Assembly: GCA_004376305.1 (NCBI GenBank)
Contig: SOKD01000292.1
Coordinates: 1 to 13,397, forward strand
DNA: 13,397 nucleotides
Origin: Candidatus Cloacimonadota bacterium
GTDB taxonomy: Bacteria; Hydrothermota; E44-bin80
Direction: 5' to 3'
A program made the position numbers and the translations under genes. The notes beneath the pieces are model-generated. The model saw nothing but the letters and a program-made list of their open reading frames with translations. It was not told where the DNA came from and did no database searches. This document shows positions 7,464 to 13,397 of the stretch, one piece after another (position 1 is the stretch's first letter; every line of letters starts with the position of its first letter).

Positions 7464-8213
7464 ATGAGCGGTCATTCAAAGTGGAGCACTATACGGAGAA
7501 AGAAGGAAAAGATTGATGCGAAACGGGGACGTATCTTCACCCGGTTAATAAAGGAAATTACCATTGCAGCAAGAGAAGGTGGTGGTGATGCGGATGCAAA
7601 TCCCCGTCTCAGAGCAGCAATCGCCACTGCAAAAGCAGAAAATATGCCCAATGATAACATTGAGAGGGCTGTAAAGAAGGGTACCGGAGAACTTCCAGGA
7701 GTAAGTTATGAAGAAACGCATTTTGAATGTTATGGACCTGATGGTGTTGCGATTCTCATCGAAGTATTGACAGATAACAAGAACAGAACCACCGCGGAAA
7801 TAAGACATATACTTACCAAGCATGGAGGGAGTATGGGGGAGACAGGTTCGGTTATCTGGATGTTCCATCAGAAAGGTCTTATTCACGTTGAAAAGGATGA
7901 TGTGGATGAAGATAAGCTCCTGGAAATTTCTCTGGATGGCGGAGCAGAGGATGTTTCGCTCCAGACTGATATTTATGAAATTACCACCGAACCATCACAT
8001 TTCGAGGAAGTAAAGAAATTGCTGGAGAAAGCGAAGTACAAAATTCTCAGGGCAGAAATGACAAAGGCTCCACAATCAACCATTCGCGTTAAGGATGCAA
8101 AAAGTGCCGATAAGATAATCGGGTTGATGGAAGATCTTGAAGAACATGAAGATATTCAGCATGTATATGCTAATTTTGACATCACTGACGAAATACTCGA
8201 TAGCATTTCGTAG
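7464..8213 (+). CDS. yebC: YebC/PmpR/TACO1-family protein
   Basis: A 249-residue protein that begins MSGHSKWSTIRRKK, the near-invariant start of this family, with DAKRGRIFTRLIKEI next and the conserved ENMPNDNIERAVKKG and YEETHFECYGPDGVAI blocks. Full length for the family, and no motif appears lost. Members are described as DNA-binding transcriptional regulators and, more recently, as factors that help ribosomes through difficult sequences; which applies here cannot be told from sequence. The usual neighbour ruvC is absent; the gene instead follows pyrE after 28 bases. An AGGGGG-type ribosome site precedes the ATG. Confidence 0.94.
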   Translation: MSGHSKWSTIRRKKEKIDAKRGRIFTRLIKEITIAAREGGGDADANPRLRAAIATAKAENMPNDNIERAVKKGTGELPGVSYEETHFECYGPDGVAILIEVLTDNKNRTTAEIRHILTKHGGSMGETGSVIWMFHQKGLIHVEKDDVDEDKLLEISLDGGAEDVSLQTDIYEITTEPSHFEEVKKLLEKAKYKILRAEMTKAPQSTIRVKDAKSADKIIGLMEDLEEHEDIQHVYANFDITDEILDSIS

Positions 8214-8236
8214 GACCACAAATGTATTAACGAATA

Positions 8237-8788
8237 ATGCTCAAGGGAATTATTTTTGATCTTGATGGAACCCTGGTGAATTCTCATTATGATTGGAAGC
8301 TCATAAGAACAAAAATTGGTGTCGTCGATATTCCGATTCTTTCCTATATTAACGGTCTCAACAGAACATTAAAGAAACGTGCATTGAGGATTCTTGAATC
8401 ATTTGAGAAAAGTGCAACAGAGAATGCTCTGCTAAACAAAGGTGTGCCAGCATTGTTTTCGTATCTTTCAAAGAAAGGGATCAGAAGAGCGATTGTTACT
8501 AATAACTCCAGAAAGAGTGTCAAGTACTTGCTCAGGAAATGGAATCTTGTTTTCGATACCATTGTAACGAGAGATGATGGTATATGGAAACCTTCTGGGA
8601 AACCCCTGGAATTAGCACTCGAGCGGTTGGGGCTCAGAAAGGAAGAAATCGTGTTTGTTGGCGATAGTAATCCAGATAGAATAGCTGCGGAAGCTGCAGG
8701 TATCCGATTTATTTCAATTAATGATGCAGCGGGAATCGAAGCAATCTATTCCCTCATCGAAGATGATAATTACCTAATGACCCTGTAA
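8237..8788 (+). CDS. HAD-superfamily phosphatase (phosphoglycolate phosphatase-like)
   Basis: A 183-residue HAD hydrolase. Motif I is FDLDGT with nucleophile Asp8 and acid/base Asp10, motif II is IVTNNS (Thr88), motif III is Lys118 (WKPSGKP) and motif IV is GDSNPD (Asp143, Asp147). A short helical cap (about 17-64) makes it a compact C1-type enzyme, shorter than typical Gph/PpaX proteins. Substrate cannot be assigned; phosphoglycolate or a nucleotide monophosphate is possible, and the pyr context does not decide it. No Shine-Dalgarno sequence is visible before ATG 8237, which lies 23 bases after yebC, so translation may depend on the upstream gene. Confidence 0.88.
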   Translation: MLKGIIFDLDGTLVNSHYDWKLIRTKIGVVDIPILSYINGLNRTLKKRALRILESFEKSATENALLNKGVPALFSYLSKKGIRRAIVTNNSRKSVKYLLRKWNLVFDTIVTRDDGIWKPSGKPLELALERLGLRKEEIVFVGDSNPDRIAAEAAGIRFISINDAAGIEAIYSLIEDDNYLMTL

Positions 8789-8796
8789 TCACTGTT

Positions 8797-10005
8797 ATGC
8801 TTTCCGTACTATTGTTACTTATTGTAGTCATTGTTATTGTTGTGCTCATTAAATTTCGTCTGGATATCGGTGCTGTGCTTTTTATCGGTTCAGTGCTGAC
8901 ATCGGTACTTTTTCGAATCGGTTTTAAAGGATTTTTCGTTACCCTATTCAAAACGGTTATCAGCTCTGACACACTTACACTTGTAGGAACCGTTATGCTC
9001 ATTATGTATTTTGGCGCATTGCTTGAGAAGCGCGGTGACCTCTCAAGGATGGTTGACGCCCTGCGATCACTTATTCAGGATAGTCGGCTTACCATGGTCA
9101 TTCCTTCAACAATTATGGGATTACTGCCAATGCCAGGTGGTGCATTGATATCTGCGCCAATGCTGAAAGAAAGCGCACGTGGATTTAACCTGAGTTCGGA
9201 AAATAAAACATTCCTTAACTACTGGTTCAGGCATATATGGGAATATTTCTGGCCGCTCTATCCTGGTCTCATTGTTGCATCAACGATAACAGCGGTTCCC
9301 ATTTTCGTTCTTGCTCGTTTTCAGTTTCCACTAACACTTGTAGCTATCCTTGCCGGGCTTATTTTTGGACTACGAAGGATACCGTATAAGCCTCCTGCTT
9401 TTGCATTAAAGAAAGTACTTGCTTTGAAGAACCTTTTTCAGTCAATCTGGCATATTCTCATCATTGTTATACTTGTTCTTGGTGCTAAGATTATGGTTCT
9501 GCACGTTGTGGGAGGAATTTCCCTTCTTGTAACATTGCTGACGAGAATTAAAAAGCAGGATTGGAAAGAAATTATTAAAAATGCAGTTACCCTTAAGACA
9601 ATTCTCCTGCTTTTCTCAGTTATGTTCTTTAAGGCTGTGCTTATCAACACTGGTGCAATTGACTCACTCAGGATCGTTCTGAGCCCTGAAGGTATTTCGT
9701 TATGGTTCTTGCTCTTCATTGCCCCGTTTCTTGTTGGATTCCTTACGGGAGTGAATCATGCGTATGTTGGTGTTGCATTCCCTATCTTGCTTCCCTTTTT
9801 TCTTGTGCATGGAGTTAATCTAGCTTACATAATGTTTGCCTATGCAAGTGGTTTTGCGGGAATACTCCTCTCTCCTGTTCATCTGTGCCTGGTACTAACC
9901 AAGGAATATTATAAAGCGGGTTTCAATCAAATATATAAGATTCTCATTCCACCGGTACTTTTTGTCTGGTTGTTTTCGCTGATTATGTTTTTTCTTTATA
10001 AATAG
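8797..10005 (+). CDS. DUF401-family integral membrane protein, putative permease
   Basis: A 402-residue polytopic membrane protein with about ten or more hydrophobic segments, starting with residues 3-19. The block GLLPMPGGALISAP (108-121), followed by NYWFRHIWEYFWPLYPG (141-157), is the hallmark I recognise for DUF401, a family distantly related to Gnt/ion-transporter-type permeases and widespread in archaea and thermophilic bacteria. A second re-entrant-like block lies toward the C-terminus (VGFLTGVNHAYVGVAFPIL). The substrate is unknown. The gene starts 8 bases after the HAD stop with no clear ribosome site, so coupling with the phosphatase gene is likely. It is the last gene of the tight run; a 74-base gap follows. 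Confidence 0.88.
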   Translation: MLSVLLLLIVVIVIVVLIKFRLDIGAVLFIGSVLTSVLFRIGFKGFFVTLFKTVISSDTLTLVGTVMLIMYFGALLEKRGDLSRMVDALRSLIQDSRLTMVIPSTIMGLLPMPGGALISAPMLKESARGFNLSSENKTFLNYWFRHIWEYFWPLYPGLIVASTITAVPIFVLARFQFPLTLVAILAGLIFGLRRIPYKPPAFALKKVLALKNLFQSIWHILIIVILVLGAKIMVLHVVGGISLLVTLLTRIKKQDWKEIIKNAVTLKTILLLFSVMFFKAVLINTGAIDSLRIVLSPEGISLWFLLFIAPFLVGFLTGVNHAYVGVAFPILLPFFLVHGVNLAYIMFAYASGFAGILLSPVHLCLVLTKEYYKAGFNQIYKILIPPVLFVWLFSLIMFFLYK

Positions 10006-10079
10006 TGAAGAACTAAATTTTTGATTATTTGTAGTTGACTATAGATTGTGGTTATGGATACATGAGGGGAGGATTTTGA

Positions 10080-10970
10080 ATGGAAACAATAATCGTTCAT
10101 TGCGGGGCAGGGACTTTGAGGGATATGGGGGGGAGGAAGGCTGCTGTTATAGATTCAGTTGAAGCAGGATATGCAGTTCTTGAAAGAGGTGGTTCAGCGC
10201 TGGATGCAGCAATTCAAGCGACCATAATACTTGAAGACAGTCCCTATTCCAATGCAGGAAGGGGTTCAGGACTAAACCTTGAGGGGGAAGTTGAAATGGA
10301 TGCATCCATTATGACCGATGATTTGAGATGTGGTGCGGTGGCATGCATCAAGAATATAAGGAATCCGATAATTGTTGCACGGTATGTTATGGAAGAAACA
10401 GATCATGTTATCCTTGCAGGAAAGGGGGCACAGAGGTTTGCAAAAATACTGGGAATAAAGCGATACAATCCAATTACTGCTCGAAGTAAGGAACTATATA
10501 ATAAATTTTTGAAAAAGGTAAAGCAGGGAAAAGGAACTCAATACTTCCCCCATCTTCCCGATTACATTAAACATTACAATGCAGACACGGTCGGGGCCAT
10601 TGCTATGGATTGCAAAGGAAGAATAGCAGTTACCAATTCAACAGCCGGGATTATGCTCAAATTGCCCGGTCGTGTGGGTGATACTCCCGTTTTCGGTGCA
10701 GGATTGTTTGCTGATAGGGCTGGTGGTGTGAGCGCAACAGGACATGGGGAGGGTATTATTCGTTTATGTCTTTCGAAAGTTGCCGTTGATTCTATGAAAA
10801 CAAACACCGCGCAGCAAAGTGTTTCATATGCGATCAGAAAGGCAAAAAAACACAAAATAAGGTGTGGTTTGATCGCTATTGATCGGAGAGGAAGGATTGG
10901 TTCAGCACATACCGTTGATGCAATGCCCACTGCATACATCACCAAAGGTACTCTGACGTATAAAGAGTAA
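10080..10970 (+). CDS. Isoaspartyl peptidase/L-asparaginase (Ntn-hydrolase, plant type)
   Basis: A 296-residue precursor of the family that self-cleaves to expose an N-terminal Thr. The predicted cut is Asp169|Thr170 (NADTVGAIAMD). Other expected active-site positions are Thr188 (NSTAG), Arg198 and Asp201 (LPGRVGD) and Thr220-Gly221 (ATGHGE), with spacings like those of E. coli IaaA (nucleophile Thr179). The N-terminal half has HCGAG, GGSALDAAIQATIILEDSP and NAGRGSGLN, all typical. Likely role: removing isoaspartyl dipeptides or deamidating asparagine. Asp before the nucleophile, rather than Gly, recalls glycosylasparaginases. No signal peptide, so cytoplasmic. GGGGAGG lies about seven bases before the ATG. 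TTGACT at 10035-10040 is a possible -35, but no convincing -10 follows. Confidence 0.92.
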   Translation: METIIVHCGAGTLRDMGGRKAAVIDSVEAGYAVLERGGSALDAAIQATIILEDSPYSNAGRGSGLNLEGEVEMDASIMTDDLRCGAVACIKNIRNPIIVARYVMEETDHVILAGKGAQRFAKILGIKRYNPITARSKELYNKFLKKVKQGKGTQYFPHLPDYIKHYNADTVGAIAMDCKGRIAVTNSTAGIMLKLPGRVGDTPVFGAGLFADRAGGVSATGHGEGIIRLCLSKVAVDSMKTNTAQQSVSYAIRKAKKHKIRCGLIAIDRRGRIGSAHTVDAMPTAYITKGTLTYKE

Positions 10971-11156
10971 GTTTAAAGGAATATTTTTTCCTCTTATCGG
11001 TAATTCATTATAGAAGAATTGATGGAACACCCTTGGTGCTGGTACGTCATTTTTAGTGAGAATTCTGGTAATTGAATGCGGCAGCACATAATGAGAAGAG
11101 TGGTGAGAAATTATATGAAAAAACAGAGGAGAATTCTTTGGATTGGTGAACCTAAG

Positions 11157-11164
11157 AAAGGAGG
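11157..11164 (+). promoter_or_regulatory. Ribosome binding site that fixes the start of the beta-propeller gene
   Basis: AAAGGAGG four bases before ATG 11169 is the best Shine-Dalgarno match nearby. It selects this codon over the in-frame ATGs at 11076, 11091 and 11115, none of which has a comparable site; the residues they would add (basic, non-conserved) do not look like part of a signal peptide. The 198-base gap from 10971 to 11168 otherwise shows only a weak AGGAA/TTCCT stem near 10978-10993 and no clear promoter. Confidence 0.75.
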
Positions 11165-11168
11165 GGTA

Positions 11169-12623
11169 ATGAAATATAAAAAACAGCATACAAGAGCGAT
11201 TGTTTTTCTTCTGGCAGCTTTTTTTCTGATGGTATTCCTTGTTCATGACGTAAATCCTCAAAATGCTATAAAGGATCAACAGGGAATTATTCTTTCTCCT
11301 GCATTAGAAGAGAAGGTATTTCCGCAGGATGGTAAAAGATTTGAGCCAGAGCACTTTATCACTGACAATGGCATGAAAGGATGGAAGGTTCATATTCCTG
11401 AAAACAGACCGCTACCAACACCATGTATTTGGGAAGGCCTTCTTTTTACTGGTGGTGGATTTGGTAGTTTCGAGTTCTACTGCCTGGACGCCAAGACGGG
11501 AAAAAAGGTCTGGCAATTTCATACAGGAGATGATGGACCCACGGCAGCCGTTGCTGACAAAGGTTACGTTGTTTTTAATACCGAGAGCTGTATTATTTAC
11601 GTTCTTAAGGCTAAAACGGGGAAACTTGTATGGGAAAAATGGCTTGGTGATCCCCTGATGAGCCAGCCGGCTATTGCTAACGGCAGGGTATACATGGCGT
11701 ATCCGGGACAGGATGGAAACCACTATCTGGCATGCATGAATCTTGAGGATGGAAAAGATTTGTGGAAAACGAAGATAATTGGTGATCTCATTACCGCTCC
11801 CATCATATACGATGGTTCTGTTTACATTACAACACTTGAAGGAACCCTCTACAGATACAGTGCAAAAAGTGGTGAACTTTTCTGGGCGGAAAAGAAGAAT
11901 GCAACAAGTGCGCCGTGGATATGGAAGGGCAAGGTATTTGTGAGCTTACGAGAGGAAGAAGATGCTCCTGATGGCGAAGGAAAGCAGCAATACGAAGGGA
12001 TGGTAAATCTCGATGTTAAGGATGGAAGACAATTGAATGATACGTTATGGTCTCGGCAGGAAGCTGATTACCTTTCCTACGAAACGTCGTCACGGTATGC
12101 TGAAGAGCAGAAGGCATTGGATGCGAGTGTTGGATTTAGCACAGCACCTGCTGCTGCAAAATTGGGTCAGGCTCAGTCAAATATTGGTACGGCAACGGTT
12201 TCGGGAGTGTGGGCGTATCAAGGTTCACGACCTGCTATCCTTAAAGGTAGAAATTACAACGCAATGGGAGATGTTTTGCGTTCTATTGATGCAAAAACAG
12301 GAGAGGTTTTATGGGAGAAAAAATACTCCTATGAGGATGACAATGTTGGAGGGAGACCGCTAACACCGCCGTCTGTTGTTAACGGTAAACTGTTTATTGG
12401 CTCAATAATAGGTGATATCATTTGCTATGATGCTGATAATGGGAAGGTTCTCTGGAAACATAATGTTGGAGAACCGATACGTTTTCAACCATCCATTGCA
12501 AATGGAAGAGTTTATTTTGCTACCGATTACGGAAATATTTATTGTGTAGAAACTGGTGACAGCAAGGATGACGGATGGAATATGTGGGGAGGAAATGCAG
12601 AGCATAACGGACTGGTGGAATAG
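11169..12623 (+). CDS. Exported PQQ-type beta-propeller repeat protein
   Basis: 484 residues with a basic N-terminus (MKYKKQHTR) and a hydrophobic stretch (~10-25), a signal peptide or N-terminal anchor. No lipobox was seen. At least six PQQ/quinoprotein-type blade motifs of the AxTGKxxW form occur, ending at Trp115, Trp155, Trp199, Trp239, Trp382 and Trp429, each preceded by a strand of the GRVYMAYPG / GSVYITTLEG type. A ~100-residue segment (262-365) between the fourth and fifth recognised motifs breaks the repeat pattern. The tail DGWNMWGGNAEHNG resembles the end found in many exported quinoprotein-like proteins. Such propellers may bind proteins (as BamB does) or act as dehydrogenases; I see no heme motif, so a scaffold role seems more likely. 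Neither the PQQ ligand nor the substrate can be inferred. Confidence 0.85.
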   Translation: MKYKKQHTRAIVFLLAAFFLMVFLVHDVNPQNAIKDQQGIILSPALEEKVFPQDGKRFEPEHFITDNGMKGWKVHIPENRPLPTPCIWEGLLFTGGGFGSFEFYCLDAKTGKKVWQFHTGDDGPTAAVADKGYVVFNTESCIIYVLKAKTGKLVWEKWLGDPLMSQPAIANGRVYMAYPGQDGNHYLACMNLEDGKDLWKTKIIGDLITAPIIYDGSVYITTLEGTLYRYSAKSGELFWAEKKNATSAPWIWKGKVFVSLREEEDAPDGEGKQQYEGMVNLDVKDGRQLNDTLWSRQEADYLSYETSSRYAEEQKALDASVGFSTAPAAAKLGQAQSNIGTATVSGVWAYQGSRPAILKGRNYNAMGDVLRSIDAKTGEVLWEKKYSYEDDNVGGRPLTPPSVVNGKLFIGSIIGDIICYDADNGKVLWKHNVGEPIRFQPSIANGRVYFATDYGNIYCVETGDSKDDGWNMWGGNAEHNGLVE

Positions 12624-12649
12624 AAACAACCGAAATCAGGAAATCGGAA

Positions 12650-12704
12650 ATTGAAAAGTCCTCATGGAATTTTCCCGGTGTTCCGGTTTTCTGGAATTTT
12701 CAAT
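12650..12704. terminator. Imperfect hairpin and repeats in convergent gap, possible bidirectional terminator
   Basis: ATTGAAAAGTCC (12650-12661) pairs with GGAATTTTCAAT (12693-12704) with one mismatch. Within the loop CCGGTGTTCCGG (12675-12686) forms a small CCGG stem followed by TTTT. The location between two convergent stops (12623 and 12708) suits a terminator serving both strands. The stem is AT-rich and the loop long, so strength is uncertain. Confidence 0.5.
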
Positions 12705-12707
12705 CGG

Positions 12708-13271
12708 TTATTTATTTTCCCGCAGGGGATATTTTGATAGAGGTGTGTAAATTGCACCATCAGGTTTCAGGTCACTCTTGAAGAGTGTAATCTTATTCAC
12801 CATAAATTCGTCTGTTTCAAACGAGATTGATTCAATTACTTTCTGAAGCGAGGAGAGGTCAGAGATAAACTTGATTCTTCCAAATGTTATATGGGGTGAA
12901 AATTTTTTCTTATCTTTAGGATGCAGAAAACCGAGAGCATCAATTACATCATTCGCAATGTGCGTAATTGGCTCTTTTACTTCAGGTACAACACCAACCC
13001 ACAAAACACGCGGTCTTTTCATTTGAGGGAAAACTCCGACACCCTGGAGGGTCATAGTAAAGGTTTGGTGTTTTTTTGAAACAAGCTGTAATCTTTCCTT
13101 TACCTGTTCAATAACATCTTCAACAATTTCACCAAGAAAGGCAAGTGTAATATGAATATTCTCCTTTTTTACCCACCGTATCTTCGCATAATGTGATGAA
13201 ATGTTTTCTTTCAGGGAAAACACTTCCTTTTGGATATTTTCCGGAACTTCAAGAGCAATAAACGTTCGCAT
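12708..13271 (-). CDS. thpR: RNA 2',3'-cyclic phosphodiesterase (2H phosphoesterase, LigT/ThpR type)
   Basis: 187 residues with both HxT signatures of the 2H superfamily, His40-Ile-Thr42 (HITLAFLG) and His127-Ile-Thr129 (HITFGR), plus the MRTFIALEVPE start and PRVLW (87-91) typical of the LigT/ThpR branch. These enzymes open 2',3'-cyclic phosphates at RNA ends, and some show 2'-5' RNA ligase activity in vitro; the cellular role is poorly known. ATG 13271-13269 is chosen because GGAGGAGG (13286-13279) stands seven bases upstream and the family begins with this Met. The in-frame ATG at 13313 would add 14 Gly-rich residues that are really the ribosome site translated. It converges on the propeller gene. 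Confidence 0.93.
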   Translation of the reverse strand: MRTFIALEVPENIQKEVFSLKENISSHYAKIRWVKKENIHITLAFLGEIVEDVIEQVKERLQLVSKKHQTFTMTLQGVGVFPQMKRPRVLWVGVVPEVKEPITHIANDVIDALGFLHPKDKKKFSPHITFGRIKFISDLSSLQKVIESISFETDEFMVNKITLFKSDLKPDGAIYTPLSKYPLRENK

Positions 13272-13317
13272 CTCCCCGCCTCCTCCATTTCTCACATTCT
13301 TCGTTTCTCGCAAAGAA

Positions 13318-13323
13318 ATTATA
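13318..13323 (-). promoter_or_regulatory. Possible -10 element upstream of thpR
   Basis: TATAAT on the minus strand, about 47 bases before the thpR start codon. No good -35 lies 16-18 bases upstream; CTGACA is present but only 11 bases away. A weak call. The remaining bases to 13397 show nothing else I can support. Confidence 0.3.
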
Positions 13324-13397
13324 TGTTAGTGTTCTGTCAGAAAATAGCTTTACAGTACTTGTCATTCTGGGCATAAAGGTCATGAAATGTTGTTATT

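Noticed and set aside
10975..10996. Possible terminator after the isoaspartyl peptidase gene (AGGAA ... TTCCT)
   Set aside because: The stem is only about five A/T-rich pairs with its T-run inside the loop rather than after the stem.
11076..11168. Upstream in-frame extension of the beta-propeller gene
   Set aside because: The strong AAAGGAGG and signal peptide place the start at 11169; the extra 31 residues are basic and would bury the signal sequence.
13272..13313. Longer thpR start at 13313
   Set aside because: The added residues include a Gly run that is the translated ribosome binding site; the family starts at the Met at 13271.

Overview
The window is a stretch of bacterial chromosome, moderately AT-rich by eye and gene-dense. 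It carries an ordinary housekeeping cluster flanked by cell-surface or periplasmic genes. I see no tRNA, rRNA, CRISPR array, insertion sequence, phage gene or defence gene. Three features suggest an uncultivated lineage near the FCB group or neighbouring candidate phyla (Cloacimonadota, Marinimicrobia, KSB1, Zixibacteria, WOR-3 type). The first is a large secreted protein with the conserved C-terminal sandwich module running from PNPYR to a GKFVVI end. The second is a TPR lipoprotein that begins Cys-Ala-Tyr-Tyr-Asn-Thr-Phe-Tyr-Asn after the lipobox. The third is the number of small stand-alone envelope proteins. This placement is inference from family resemblance; no rRNA or other marker is present to settle it.

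Layout: 1-2300 (minus) is one long exported surface protein, open across the whole left edge and missing only its last residue or few. A consensus sigma70-type promoter drives it from the divergent intergenic region (2301-2451). From 2452 to 10005 eight genes run on the plus strand with short gaps or overlaps: TPR lipoprotein, pyrK, pyrD, rlpA-like lipoprotein, pyrF, pyrE, yebC-family gene and HAD phosphatase, ending in a DUF401 membrane protein. Plus-strand genes for an isoaspartyl peptidase/asparaginase (10080-10970) and an exported PQQ-type beta-propeller protein (11169-12623) follow. A minus-strand thpR/ligT-type 2H phosphoesterase (12708-13271) converges on the propeller gene, with a repeat-containing, terminator-like spacer between them.

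How the genes fit together: PyrK and PyrD form the NAD-linked class 1B dihydroorotate dehydrogenase. PyrE adds PRPP to orotate and PyrF decarboxylates OMP, so the last three steps of de novo UMP synthesis are here. carA/carB, pyrB and pyrC are not in the window. Two envelope lipoprotein genes (TPR and RlpA-like) are woven into this set by overlapping reading frames, so envelope and nucleotide genes are probably co-transcribed. I did not find a clearly undescribed system. The observations most worth a second look are the 16-bp perfect palindrome just upstream of pyrE, the insertion of rlpA between pyrD and pyrF, the perfect-consensus promoter of the surface protein, a substitution in the PyrF signature and the repeat structure at 12629-12705.
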